From Exiguobacterium algae (lineage in GTDB: Bacteria; Bacillota; Bacilli; Exiguobacteriales; Exiguobacteriaceae): a stretch of 64,000 nt of DNA. Both the position numbers and the translations under genes were made by a program. Under the pieces are notes generated by a model. That model was not told the DNA's origin and made no database searches. It saw only the letters and a list, made by a program, of their open reading frames with translations. The stretch is from NCBI RefSeq assembly GCF_018617875.1, contig NZ_JACSKZ010000001.1, positions 1 to 64,000 on the forward strand, written 5' to 3'. This document shows positions 50,821-59,785 of this stretch, one piece after another (position 1 is the stretch's first letter; each line of letters opens with the position of its first letter).

Positions 50821-51603
50821 ATGAAAAAACCACTATTGACACTAACGGCACTCGCTGGCCTTAGTTTCGGAGTCGCTGCTCCAGCTTCGGCAGCATCAAC
50901 ACACACAGTAAAATCAGGTGACACACTTTATAGAATCGCTATTAACAACGACACTTCAGTGAATGCTATCAAAGAAGCAAACGGATTGAAGTCGAACTTG
51001 ATCTATCCGAACCAAGTATTGAAGCTTGCTAAATCACAAGCGAAAGCTTCATCTTCGTCTGAGACGTATACAGTAAAATCAGGTGATACGCTTTATCGCA
51101 TCGCGTTGAACCACAACATCACAGTAAACCAACTAATGACTTGGAACGGTCTTAATTCTGACTTGATCTTCCCAGGACAAGAGTTTTCTGTGAAGGGTGC
51201 CAAAGCAGCTTCAGTCGCCAATGACGCAGCGACAACTGCTCCAAAAACATCAACTTCTAAACCAGTAACGAAAACAGCAGCATCTACAACACAAACGCAA
51301 GCACCTGCTTCAGGTAAAACGTTGACTGTTGAAGCAACTGCTTATACACCATACTGTGCTGGATGCTCTGGTATCACAGCTACAGGAATCGACGTTCGTT
51401 CGAACCCGAACCAAAAAGTCATCGCGGTCGACCCTTCTGTCATCCCGCTCGGCTCTAAAGTATGGGTTGAAGGTTACGGAGAAGCAATCGCAGGAGATAC
51501 TGGCGGTGCCATCAAAGGGAACCGTATCGATATCTTGATGCCGACACAAGAGCAAGCGCTCAACTTCGGCCGTAAAACAATCACAATTAAAGTCTTGAAC
51601 TAA
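50821..51603 (+). CDS. LysM and 3D-domain cell-wall hydrolase, YocH-like
   Basis: A 260-aa secreted wall protein: signal peptide (cleavage near APASA-A 25), LysM 1 (residues 27-70) and LysM 2 (80-126), both with VKSGDTLYRIA, which bind peptidoglycan, a Thr/Ser/Lys-rich linker (130-165), and a C-terminal 3D domain (168-260) with the catalytic aspartates in VIAVDPSVIPLGS, AGDTGGAIKG and RIDILM. It probably acts as a lytic transglycosylase/muropeptidase. GGGAGG precedes the ATG. WalR-like boxes lie upstream, as for B. subtilis yocH. Confidence 0.93.
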   Translation: MKKPLLTLTALAGLSFGVAAPASAASTHTVKSGDTLYRIAINNDTSVNAIKEANGLKSNLIYPNQVLKLAKSQAKASSSSETYTVKSGDTLYRIALNHNITVNQLMTWNGLNSDLIFPGQEFSVKGAKAASVANDAATTAPKTSTSKPVTKTAASTTQTQAPASGKTLTVEATAYTPYCAGCSGITATGIDVRSNPNQKVIAVDPSVIPLGSKVWVEGYGEAIAGDTGGAIKGNRIDILMPTQEQALNFGRKTITIKVLN

Positions 51604-51615
51604 TTCAAGCTCATC

Positions 51616-51646
51616 AAAGACACTGCCATCGGGCGGTGTCTTTTTT
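51616..51646. terminator. Terminator between LysM-3D gene and antiporter
   Basis: AAAGACACTGCC-ATCG-GGCGGTGTCTTTTTT, serving the plus-strand gene and possibly also the convergent antiporter. Confidence 0.8.
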
Positions 51647-51650
51647 GCTG

Positions 51651-52880
51651 TCATGATTTATTGTTGGTTTCCCATGGATTTTTGATTTTCGTCAAGCCGA
51701 GACGGTTCGCCAGCGGTTTGATGGTCAATCCGTGTAAAGCGACCGATAAGACGACGAGACCAAGCGTGAGCGGAAGCATCTTATCCGCATCTTCAATCCC
51801 GAGCTCGGTAATTTCCTGAGCGAAAAATCCCGTAACGGTCATGGCAACAATTCCTCTCGGGGCGATCCAACTGATCAATGCACGTTCCTGAATCGTGAGC
51901 GGAGAACGAAGTAACGACAGCTGAACGGATAACGGACGCACGATGAACAAGATGGCACCAATCGACAACAAGAGCGGCCAGTCCATCAAGTCGATTAAGC
52001 TCTCAGGGGACAGGCTCGCCGTCAGAATGATAAAGACGGTCGAGACGAGTAGGATAGAGATATTCTCTTTGAACTCACGCAGTTGCTTCAGGATCCGCGC
52101 ATGCCCATACTTCGAGTTGGCCATCGTCAGTCCCATCGCCGTCACGGCGAGTAACCCGACCTCATGCATGACCCATTCGCTCATCGAGTAGACGATCAAT
52201 ACCCCGCTGAAGGTCAAGGTCGTCCGCAAATATTCAGGCACCTTCTCGTTCCCGAAAAGCCGGATCAACAGGTGACCGACCAGGATCCCAAAGAATATAC
52301 CGAGGAAACAGGACCAGAAAAAAGGAAGGTGACTCGACAGACCGTCATTCTGATAAAAAATAAAGCCGATTCGTGCGACGAACAGACCGAGCAACGCACC
52401 AAGGGGATCGACGATGATCCCTTCCCATTTCAACATATTCGCGACTCGTGGTTGCAGGTTCGCCTGTCGAAGAAGCGGGATGACGACGGTCGGCCCGGTC
52501 ACGACGAACAATGCCCCGAGCGTGAACGCGGGCAGCCAGTGCAGATCCCCTACAAAGATCAGGATCAGCGAACTCGTGATAAATGAGATGAACACCCCGA
52601 CCGTGACCAGCCGGAAAATATACCGGCGCAACGCATCGATCTCACGAAATTCCAGACTGAGGCTCCCTTCAAACAAGATCAAAGCGACCGCAATCGAGAT
52701 AAGCGGGCTGTACGTATCCCCAAGGATCTCGACCGGGTCGAGCCAGCCAAAAATCGGTCCGATCAAAATACCGGACAAGGTCATCATGAGGATGGCAGGG
52801 AAATCAAAACGCCATGCTACAAGTTGCGAGAGTGCACCAATTAAGACGAGCAAGCTAAAGCCGATCATCATATCTTCCAT
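51651..52880 (-). CDS. Cation/proton antiporter, CPA1 family
   Basis: A 409-aa antiporter with 12-13 helices. The ion-binding region is KWEGIIVDPLGALLGL near 150-165, and other marks are FVVTGPTVVIPLLRQ and the late WIAPRGIVAMTV helix, typical of the NhaP/CPA1 group (including K+/H+ forms). The frame is open to 52931, but GGGGTG lies at good distance from ATG 52880. It has no cytosolic regulatory domain. The divergent neighbour is cardiolipin synthase. Confidence 0.9.
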   Translation of the reverse strand: MEDMMIGFSLLVLIGALSQLVAWRFDFPAILMMTLSGILIGPIFGWLDPVEILGDTYSPLISIAVALILFEGSLSLEFREIDALRRYIFRLVTVGVFISFITSSLILIFVGDLHWLPAFTLGALFVVTGPTVVIPLLRQANLQPRVANMLKWEGIIVDPLGALLGLFVARIGFIFYQNDGLSSHLPFFWSCFLGIFFGILVGHLLIRLFGNEKVPEYLRTTLTFSGVLIVYSMSEWVMHEVGLLAVTAMGLTMANSKYGHARILKQLREFKENISILLVSTVFIILTASLSPESLIDLMDWPLLLSIGAILFIVRPLSVQLSLLRSPLTIQERALISWIAPRGIVAMTVTGFFAQEITELGIEDADKMLPLTLGLVVLSVALHGLTIKPLANRLGLTKIKNPWETNNKS

Positions 52881-52994
52881 GTCGTCACCCCATTTCATAA
52901 GCACAACACTAATGTATACCCCTTTCGTCACAATTCATCTGCTAAGCTTGTCCATTTTCGGGTAAGAATTGAAAGAAAGGGAGGGGTTATCGCG

Positions 52995-54461
52995 ATGGAA
53001 GTGACACTCGGCGTCATCATCATCATTCTGACATGGTTGATATTACTGCTCAATCTGACATTTGCTATCACCATCATCTTTTTTGAACGGCGGGACATTG
53101 GGACGACATGGGCCTGGCTCCTCGTACTGTTCTTCTTGCCGCTCATCGGATTCTTTGTGTACATCTTCTTCGGACGTCTGATCAAATCGCAAAACTTTTA
53201 TGAGGTCGAGGAAGAAAAACGGGAGGCGTACCATCACCACGTCGAATCTCAATTGGATCAACTCGACCGAACCGACGGGCCGTTCCATCATCCTCTCTTA
53301 TTGAAGCACCGCCGGTTATCACGTCTCAATCTCGTTTCGACGAACGCACTCATGACGTTCCATAACGATATCACCGTCATCCATGACGGGAAGGTCAAGT
53401 TCGAACAGCTGTTTCAGGATATCGATGCGGCGAAACGGGAAATCAACATCCAATATTACATCATCCAAAACGATCCGCTCGGCCAATCCTTGATTGGACT
53501 TCTGACCGAAAAGGCGAAACAAGGGGTGAAGGTTCGACTCCTGTATGATGCGGTCGGTTCAAGGGGACTGAAGCGTGCGCATTTCAAGACCCTTCTCGAG
53601 CATGGCGGGGAAGTCAAATCCTTTTTCCCGTCGAAACTGGGCATCAACTTTCGTGTCAACAACCGGAACCACCGAAAATTATGTATCATTGACGGGTCGC
53701 TCGGTTATATCGGAGGGTTTAACGTCGGCGATGAGTATCTCGGGAAAGACGAGCACTTCGGCTATTGGCGGGATGTCCATTTACGCATCTACGGCGAGGC
53801 CGTACGGGAACTGCTCGAGCGCTTCCTCCTCGACTGGAACCGCTCGGTACCGACGAAAGCGAAAGAGGAAAAAGAAGCTTTCGTCTGGCCAGAAGAGCAC
53901 ATCCAGGCGCACGACTCACCGGTACAGGTCGTCACTTCCGGTCCAAATTCCTCGACCGAGCATTTAAAAAACATGCTCGTCAAAATGATCACCGAGGCGA
54001 AGGACAGCATCTACATCCAGACCCCATACTTCATCCCCGATGCGAGTTTTCTCGACGCATGTCGTATCGCGCTCATGGCCGGAACGAAAATCAACCTCAT
54101 GATCCCGAACAAGCCGGACCACATGTTTGTATATTGGGCGACCTATGCAAACGCGGCAGAGCTCGTCCGCTACGGCGCAGACGTGTATACGTATGAAGAA
54201 GGGTTCTTACATGCGAAGACACTCGTCATCGACGGCGAGGTCGCCTCGATCGGGACGACGAACATCGATGCGAGGAGCTTTCATTTGAATTTTGAGATTT
54301 CGGCTCTCGTCTTCGACCGGGATGTCGCCCAGTCTGTTATCGATGCGTTTGAACGGGACAAGGAACGGTCCGAACAGTTGACGGTCGAGCGTTACGAGAC
54401 GCGAACGCGCTGGATCCGCTTCAAGGAAAGCGTCTCACGCCTGTTAAGTCCGATCTTATAA
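52995..54461 (+). CDS. cls: Cardiolipin synthase
   Basis: A 488-aa phospholipase-D-superfamily enzyme joining two phosphatidylglycerols into cardiolipin. Two N-terminal helices (residues 5-30 and 38-58) are followed by two catalytic HKD motifs: HRKLCIIDG near 224 and HAKTLVIDG near 406, each with the GG/GT-N-D continuation (GGFNVGDEY, GTTNIDARS). Length and order match Bacillus ClsA. GGGAGGGG precedes the ATG. Likely active at the membrane; monocistronic. Confidence 0.96.
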   Translation: MEVTLGVIIIILTWLILLLNLTFAITIIFFERRDIGTTWAWLLVLFFLPLIGFFVYIFFGRLIKSQNFYEVEEEKREAYHHHVESQLDQLDRTDGPFHHPLLLKHRRLSRLNLVSTNALMTFHNDITVIHDGKVKFEQLFQDIDAAKREINIQYYIIQNDPLGQSLIGLLTEKAKQGVKVRLLYDAVGSRGLKRAHFKTLLEHGGEVKSFFPSKLGINFRVNNRNHRKLCIIDGSLGYIGGFNVGDEYLGKDEHFGYWRDVHLRIYGEAVRELLERFLLDWNRSVPTKAKEEKEAFVWPEEHIQAHDSPVQVVTSGPNSSTEHLKNMLVKMITEAKDSIYIQTPYFIPDASFLDACRIALMAGTKINLMIPNKPDHMFVYWATYANAAELVRYGADVYTYEEGFLHAKTLVIDGEVASIGTTNIDARSFHLNFEISALVFDRDVAQSVIDAFERDKERSEQLTVERYETRTRWIRFKESVSRLLSPIL

Positions 54462-54501
54462 AAAACAGCCGATGGTCCGGGTTACCCCGAATCATCGGCT
54501 G
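54461..54501 (-). terminator. Terminator of the MoxR/DUF58 operon
   Basis: CAGCCGATG (54466-54474) and CATCGGCTG (54493-54501) with an inner CGGG/CCCG stem; TTTTT follows on the minus strand only. Confidence 0.75.
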
Positions 54502-54504
54502 AAT

Positions 54505-55482
54505 TCATGATTTCTTCATTTGGGTCACATGTCGCTCGAATGATTCGGTGACGTCCTGCGGGGCTTCTTTCTCCCCATACTCAGCCGCCTCGAGCCATTC
54601 CGCGTACGTGGCGTAATCGATAAAGCGGATGCGCATCAACCAGTCGGATACCGTCTCCTCCCGCTTTCGAGGGTGGGACCGTTCCAATTTCCGGGCCGTC
54701 TCGAGCAAACGGACATGCCGCGGAGAGCGGACGACCCGCTTCTCCGATTCTGTCTGGAGTCGCTTTCGGACCGGGATGATCAATTCCTCATGGATATCCC
54801 GTCGTTTTTGCAGATAGACGAACAACACCACCCCGATCACGAGTGCGAAGAGGAAGAATCCGATCAGGAACAACGTCTCGTTGGATGCGGATTCGAGCAA
54901 GGTCTCCTGAGACATCGTTTCCCCGTCCAAGTTCGGATTGCTCGGCATCAAGAACCGATTGACCCGGTCATTCGGGTCCAGGACGATCCCATCGAACCAG
55001 CTGCCGATCCAAAGGAAGAACGGACGGATCCATAAGATGACGTTCCCGAACAGAAGCTCTTTTACGGTGCGAATCAATAGCGCGGCCAGTAAACCAAGAC
55101 CGAGCCCTGCAAAAAGCGTCGTCACCATCCGCTTGTAGTCCCGACGATAGTAGAGATTACGTTGCCAAATCAAAAACAGGAACGGGAAGGCGACCATGGC
55201 AAGCGGCTGAGTCGCCGGAGGGAACAGCCAGTCCGTGATCAGGAACAGGATACTCGCCATCGCATAGCGGTCCGTCCAGTCGAGCGTCCGGATGAAGGCA
55301 TGCACATAGGTGAACAACAGCAATAAGATACTCATCTCATAGGAGAAGTACAAAGCGCCCACACTAAGGAGGGTCTGAACAATGAGCTGGACGTTCCGGG
55401 ACAACCGGAGTGTTGCCAGAAACAGGAGCGGATACACATGACCGATATAAAAGGCGGCAAACACCCACCATAACCATCTCAT
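54505..55482 (-). CDS. DUF4129-like membrane protein of the MoxR operon
   Basis: A 325-aa membrane protein: about five helices in residues 1-170, a polar outer stretch (DPNDRVNRFLMPSNPNLDGE), a helix near 207-227, and a C-terminal cytosolic tail with HPRKREETVSDWLMRIRFID and YAEWLEAAEYGE, as in DUF4129/transglutaminase-associated proteins. It lacks the transglutaminase Cys-His-Asp core. ATG 55482 overlaps the DUF58 stop (TGATG). It is the last gene of the operon. Confidence 0.75.
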   Translation of the reverse strand: MRWLWWVFAAFYIGHVYPLLFLATLRLSRNVQLIVQTLLSVGALYFSYEMSILLLLFTYVHAFIRTLDWTDRYAMASILFLITDWLFPPATQPLAMVAFPFLFLIWQRNLYYRRDYKRMVTTLFAGLGLGLLAALLIRTVKELLFGNVILWIRPFFLWIGSWFDGIVLDPNDRVNRFLMPSNPNLDGETMSQETLLESASNETLFLIGFFLFALVIGVVLFVYLQKRRDIHEELIIPVRKRLQTESEKRVVRSPRHVRLLETARKLERSHPRKREETVSDWLMRIRFIDYATYAEWLEAAEYGEKEAPQDVTESFERHVTQMKKS

Positions 55483-56507
55483 CACGCATCACCCCCAAGT
55501 CGCAGGATGGACTGGTTGCCGCTATACTTCGACACTTTTCGTTCGAACAGGGAACGGGAGAGCGGAAAATCACTCTCGGACAGACAGGCGAACGTCGTCA
55601 TGATCTTCCGGAAGTGCGCCTCACCACTACCCGGTGGTAAATCGTACGTGATTCCGTCTTTCGTCAAGGTCGGCACGATCAGTCCGTAACTGGCGTTCTC
55701 TTTCTCAAAATCCCGGCAAAGGGCTGCAGCCTGTGAGATGAGTCGCTCCATTTGGTACGTGAGTGCCCGCCCGTCTTTCGTCAACAAATCGAGGACGATG
55801 ACATATTCATTCGCCTGAACGGGCTGCTCGGTCCGTGCCAACAGTTCGCCCGTCTTCGCATAGGCCGACCAATACAATTGTCGCATTGGTTGACCATGAT
55901 ACGGGGTGACCGACTGAAACGTCTCCGGGTCCCGGTAGGCGCTATGTCGTACCATCTCTTCCCCGGGCAGGGTAGGCGGACGTTTCGGGATCGGATACGG
56001 CGAAAATTCGGGAAAGACATAGCCGATACGAGGAAGCGGGTCTTCTTTATACAACGAGAACATGCGGAGCGGGTCTCGAATCTCCATCCCGATCGCCTCC
56101 AATCGCACCGGTCCCCGTTTTTTGGCATGAAGCGGCATCGTAAACGGAACGGTGCTGCGGCTTGCGACGAAATTCTCTTGACGCCAAAACGCATGCCCGT
56201 CTGACTCGACCGTCGGATGAAGATAACCGGAGAGTCTGACGACACCGAGCGGTACCGGAGCCGTCGAGATCAAACGAATCGCATAATCCGCATCATCTTC
56301 CGGGAACAGCTTCAGCTCATCCGTCAGTTCGATCCTGACGTGTTCAGCCAAACGAAACATGAAGGCAGGCATCACGAGGGCATAGACGCTGAAGCCGATG
56401 ATGACACTTGCAATCAACACGTTCCCGTAGAGGGCCGTGAACACACCGACGACGAACAGGAGCCACATATAGCCGGATTCTAAATAGCGCGGGCTGACAA
56501 GTTGCAT
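55482..56507 (-). CDS. DUF58-domain protein
   Basis: A 341-aa protein with two N-terminal helices (residues 12-50), then a beta-rich region and the DUF58/vWA-like domain, marked by RHSAYRDPETFQSVTPYHGQ, MRQLYWSAYAKTGELLAR (usually D-x-R-x-Y) and YVIVLDLLTKDG. DUF58 proteins work with MoxR ATPases in envelope assembly. It begins one base after the MoxR stop and overlaps the next gene. Confidence 0.9.
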   Translation of the reverse strand: MQLVSPRYLESGYMWLLFVVGVFTALYGNVLIASVIIGFSVYALVMPAFMFRLAEHVRIELTDELKLFPEDDADYAIRLISTAPVPLGVVRLSGYLHPTVESDGHAFWRQENFVASRSTVPFTMPLHAKKRGPVRLEAIGMEIRDPLRMFSLYKEDPLPRIGYVFPEFSPYPIPKRPPTLPGEEMVRHSAYRDPETFQSVTPYHGQPMRQLYWSAYAKTGELLARTEQPVQANEYVIVLDLLTKDGRALTYQMERLISQAAALCRDFEKENASYGLIVPTLTKDGITYDLPPGSGEAHFRKIMTTFACLSESDFPLSRSLFERKVSKYSGNQSILRLGGDA

Positions 56508-56508
56508 G

Positions 56509-57417
56509 TCACACCTCGGATGGGACCGGGATGGTCTCGAGGACAGATTTGATCAGTTTGGACGGCTTCGTCTTCAATGAGGCTTCAACCGTCAACACGA
56601 TCCGGTGACCGAGGATCGGTAAGGCGAGGGAACGGATGTCTTCTGGTGATACATAATCCCGTCCCTCCATATAAGCGTGTGCCCGGGCAGCCATCGTGTA
56701 GGCAAGGGTCGCCCGTGGACTCGGTCCGACCTCGATGTCGCGATGGTGACGCAACGATTCCATCAGGTCGAGCAAATAATCTTCCATCGCCTCATGCAAC
56801 TTCACGTCCCGTACTTCCCGCTGCATCTTCAACAGCTCCTCGCGCTGCAATGTGAACGGTTCCGTCTGCAAGTGCTCATTTCGAATCAACCGGCGCTCCG
56901 AGTCCCGTGAGAGCGGGGCGAGTGTCAGTTTGAACAAGAAACGGTCGAGCTGTGCCTGTGGAAGAGGAAACGTCCCTTGCCCGTCAAACGGGTTCTGCGT
57001 CGCGATGACGAAAAACGGGTCAGGTAACTTTTGTGACACATCCCCAAGTGTCACCTGTCGCTCCTGCATCGCCTCGAGCAAAGCCGACTGCGTCCGTGGC
57101 GTCGTCCGGTTGATCTCATCGACCAAAAGAATCGATGTGAAGATCGGGCCGGTCCGTCGTTCGAACGAACCGGTTGTCGGGTTGAACAGTTCCATTCCTA
57201 AAATATCACTCGGAAGCGTGTCCGGCGTACACTGTACCCGTTGAAAATCCGCAGAGACAGACGTCGCCAAGCTTCTGGCAAGTGTCGTTTTCCCCGTGCC
57301 CGGACGGTCTTCGAGCAAAACGTGTCCACCAGAGAGTAAAGCGATTGAGGCGAGTTTGATTGCCTTCGATTGACCGATCACTTGATCGTTTAAATGTGTC
57401 GTCCAAGATTGCACCAT
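56509..57417 (-). CDS. MoxR-type AAA+ ATPase
   Basis: A 302-aa chaperone-like ATPase. Walker A RPGTGKTT (near 48), Walker B ILLVDEINR, sensor 1 FVIATQNPFDGQGTFPLPQAQLDRF-type block (cited by TQNP), sensor 2 GPSPRATLAY. It prepares partner proteins, here the DUF58 protein and membrane protein encoded next. The frame is open to 57519, but GGGGGA precedes ATG 57417 and the promoter region lies upstream of that. First gene of a three-gene minus-strand operon. Confidence 0.93.
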   Translation of the reverse strand: MVQSWTTHLNDQVIGQSKAIKLASIALLSGGHVLLEDRPGTGKTTLARSLATSVSADFQRVQCTPDTLPSDILGMELFNPTTGSFERRTGPIFTSILLVDEINRTTPRTQSALLEAMQERQVTLGDVSQKLPDPFFVIATQNPFDGQGTFPLPQAQLDRFLFKLTLAPLSRDSERRLIRNEHLQTEPFTLQREELLKMQREVRDVKLHEAMEDYLLDLMESLRHHRDIEVGPSPRATLAYTMAARAHAYMEGRDYVSPEDIRSLALPILGHRIVLTVEASLKTKPSKLIKSVLETIPVPSEV

Positions 57418-57492
57418 AATGTAGTTCCCCCATCTATTTTCTGAATATTTATAAAAATGATAGCACACTCCGATACTGTCGGGGAACGTAAA

Positions 57493-57524
57493 ACAAAAAA
57501 ACGATGACTCGAAAGTCATCGTTT
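57493..57524 (-). terminator. Terminator of the amino-acid ABC genes
   Basis: AAACGATGACT-CGAA-AGTCATCGTTT; on the minus strand TTTTTTGTTTT follows. The permease stop codon lies in one arm. Confidence 0.85.
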
Positions 57525-58214
57525 CGGTGTATCCAAATAGCGTTCAAAGTGTCGCTCCAGCCAATCTTGGAAGAAGGACATGAATGTACAGATGCCCCAG
57601 TAAATAAGCGCGACGACCACATAGACCGTCATATAGTCGAACTCACGGCCCCCAACGATCTTCGCTTTGTTGAAGATCTCAGGGACGGTGATCATCGCAG
57701 CAAGTGAACTCGCTTTGATCAAATCGAGGAACACGTTCGAGAGCGGGGGGAGGGCAATCCGTGTCGCCTGCGGCAGGACGACCCCTTTCAGGGTCAACCA
57801 TTTCCCCATCCCGAGCGACCGCGCCGCCTCGACCTGCCCGTCATCGACGGAACGGATGGCCGAGCGGATGATTTCAGCAATATAGGCTGCCGAATTCAAG
57901 CTAAAGCCGATGATTGCTGCCGTCAATGCGGCGAACTCGATCCCGATGAACGGAAATCCTGAATACAGAATGAACAGGATGATCAGAATCGGGACACCCC
58001 GCATGAATGAGATATAAAACGTCGACGGATAACGAAGCATTCGTGTCGGCGACAATTTGCCAAGTGCAAGCACGAGACCGAGCAGTAACCCGAAAAACAT
58101 GCTCACAAACGAGATCCAAAGCGTATTCGGTAACCCACCGAGGATATAGGGGAACGAACGAACGGCTAAATCGACGTCAAAGATGGCGTCCCACTTGATC
58201 TCCGAGAACGTCAT
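57516..58214 (-). CDS. Polar amino acid ABC transporter permease
   Basis: A 232-aa HisM/GlnP-type permease with five helices. The signature EAA loop is VEAARSLGMGKWLTLKGVVLPQA (about 140-162, given by E-AARSLGM and LPQA). NSAAYIAEIIRSAIRSVDDG upstream of it is the family block of His/Glu/cystine permeases. It follows the binding-protein gene by 9 bp and has only a weak ribosome site, so it may be translated by coupling. No ATPase gene follows; a terminator closes the unit. Confidence 0.9.
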   Translation of the reverse strand: MTFSEIKWDAIFDVDLAVRSFPYILGGLPNTLWISFVSMFFGLLLGLVLALGKLSPTRMLRYPSTFYISFMRGVPILIILFILYSGFPFIGIEFAALTAAIIGFSLNSAAYIAEIIRSAIRSVDDGQVEAARSLGMGKWLTLKGVVLPQATRIALPPLSNVFLDLIKASSLAAMITVPEIFNKAKIVGGREFDYMTVYVVVALIYWGICTFMSFFQDWLERHFERYLDTPKR

Positions 58215-58223
58215 ATCGTCTGC

Positions 58224-59072
58224 TTATTCCGTCTCGACGACTGTCGCATCAACATCCGGTTCGACCGATACGTCTGCACCGTTATAGAACTGTTCAGACA
58301 ACTTCGTCACCGTACCGTCTTCAAGCATCTCGCCAAGAACACGGTCGATATTCTCCTGAAGCTCCGCATTTTCCTTATCCATCAAGAAAGCGACGTCTTG
58401 TGGGTTGTAGGCGATATCCGGGTGGATCGTGATATCGAACTCAGGGAAGTAGGCGAGGGCGAGGGTCTGCAAGTAGTAATCGTTCAAGATGACATCCGTG
58501 CGACCAGTCGAGACGTCCCGCAAATATTGGTCGTTCGTCGCGTTGTCGTAGATGACTTCCTCTGCACCGTATTGACGCGCAACTTCCATAAAGACGGTAG
58601 TCGCTTCTCCGGCTGCTTTTTTCCCTTTCAAGTCTTCGAGTGATTCGATGCCAGAAAGGTCACTCTTCCGGACGATGGCCGTCCCGTATGTGTGCTTGTA
58701 AGGTGTCGAGAAGGCAAACTTCTCTTTACGGTCTTCTGTGACCGAGATGTCGTTCGCTGCGACATCGATTTGACCGTTTTGTACGTTCGTCAACATGTTG
58801 TCAAACGCCATTTCTTTGAATTGGACCTCGAGGTCGAGTCGTTTCCCGATCTCTTTCATCAATTCAACGTCAAATCCAGTCAACGTGTCACTTTCTTCCT
58901 CGCGGAAAGAAGCAGGGTAGAGCGTACCGGCTGTACCGACCGTGAGCGTCCCTTCCTCCTGGATTTCCTCCCAACGTGTCGTATCGGCCTGTTCGGTGCC
59001 ACTATCACCACACGCCGCGAGCGGGACAGCAAGGAAAAGGGCTGCTGTCAAACCTTTCGTCATTCGTTTCAT
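58224..59072 (-). CDS. Amino-acid ABC transporter substrate-binding lipoprotein
   Basis: A 282-aa SBP of the bac_solute_bind_3 family. Lipoprotein signal with lipobox LAAC (Cys21) and a GDSG start of the mature chain. Domain blocks: LTVGTAGTLYPASFRE, TGFDVELMKEIGKRLDLEV, ANDISVTEDRKEKFAFSTPY, and GRTDVILNDYYLQT. The NDIS and TPY blocks resemble cystine and polar-amino-acid binding proteins; an exact ligand cannot be told. AAAGGAGG precedes the ATG. Together with the permease it needs an ATPase from elsewhere. Confidence 0.92.
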   Translation of the reverse strand: MKRMTKGLTAALFLAVPLAACGDSGTEQADTTRWEEIQEEGTLTVGTAGTLYPASFREEESDTLTGFDVELMKEIGKRLDLEVQFKEMAFDNMLTNVQNGQIDVAANDISVTEDRKEKFAFSTPYKHTYGTAIVRKSDLSGIESLEDLKGKKAAGEATTVFMEVARQYGAEEVIYDNATNDQYLRDVSTGRTDVILNDYYLQTLALAYFPEFDITIHPDIAYNPQDVAFLMDKENAELQENIDRVLGEMLEDGTVTKLSEQFYNGADVSVEPDVDATVVETE

Positions 59073-59104
59073 TGTAATTCCTCCTTTAATGCTTCATCTG
59101 TCTA

Positions 59105-59133
59105 AAAATAGCATGACTCGTCCGCTCAGGCAA
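59105..59133 (-). promoter_or_regulatory. Promoter of the amino-acid ABC genes
   Basis: TTGCCT (59133-59128), 17-bp spacer, TATTTT (59110-59105) on the minus strand, 33 bp before the start codon. Confidence 0.5.
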
Positions 59134-59344
59134 CTGAGGAGAACTGAAGAACAGAATAATTTAAATGAATGAAACAAGAAATCATAAAACGCTACCAATT
59201 AGTTGAAATAGATAAGCAGGCGACTGGTACAGTCAAGAAAAAGGATAGGGACAGGGAGGTGGAGAGCTACATGTTCAGAACTGTTTATAAGCTTAAATCT
59301 ACTTTTGTACGTGAAAATAAACGATGTGAAAGATTGAAAGGGAG

Positions 59345-59379
59345 TTGACTTGTTTTACCCATAGTGTAAAATTACACTA
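59345..59379 (+). promoter_or_regulatory. Promoter and palindromic operator matching the XRE operon
   Basis: TTGACT (59345-59350), 16-bp spacer, TAAAAT (59367-59372) centred in TAGTGTAA-AA-TTACACTA (59362-59379), perfect 8-bp arms. The design is the same as at 30673-30709. The remainder of the gap 59134-59344 holds only a doubtful 25-codon frame. Confidence 0.7.
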
Positions 59380-59500
59380 AATAGGAATTTTAACACCCCG
59401 TTATACTCTTTATATACAGAGTATGTACAGAAGAAATGGTTTGAAATCGAAAGTGTATTGCAGCTTTAGCCTACATGAACACGAAGAAGGGAGGATAAAC

Positions 59501-59785
59501 ATGATTTTCAACAAAAAGCTTAAACTCATTGCGGCGTCCTTGGCCGTAGGTTTACTCGCCGTCGCAGCGTTGACCGTAACCGCGAACAATGGAAAGGGGA
59601 GCGTGGATGCTCGTAAGTATGACATCCTGTCCGAAATTAACCGACTGTCAACGGGAGATGCTCAAATCGATTCAACGCAACTGTTTTCTTTCATGGACGA
59701 GCTGTTAAACATCGAAGCAGAGTTTTCAAACGAAGAAATCGTCGACTTGATCAAGGATGACAGCCATACCGACACGACAAAGTAG
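59501..59785 (+). CDS. Exported protein, 94 aa, ending at an in-frame TAG
   Basis: Starts at ATG 59501 with GGGAGG upstream. A basic start (NKKLK) and hydrophobic core (LIAASLAVGLLAVAALTV) form a signal peptide or anchor, followed by an outer helical part (RKYDILSEINRL, MDELLNIEAEFSNEEIVDLI). It stops at TAG 59783-59785, but the same frame stays open to 60349. So this is either the N-terminal third of a 282-codon gene with a nonsense codon or a true short protein. It is driven by the palindromic promoter at 59345. The family is unknown. Confidence 0.6.
   Translation: MIFNKKLKLIAASLAVGLLAVAALTVTANNGKGSVDARKYDILSEINRLSTGDAQIDSTQLFSFMDELLNIEAEFSNEEIVDLIKDDSHTDTTK

Noticed and set aside
59271..59348. 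25-codon frame MFRTVYKLKSTF... before the 59.4 kb promoter
   Set aside because: GGGAGG is 11 bases away and no clear promoter precedes it; too little evidence for a gene.
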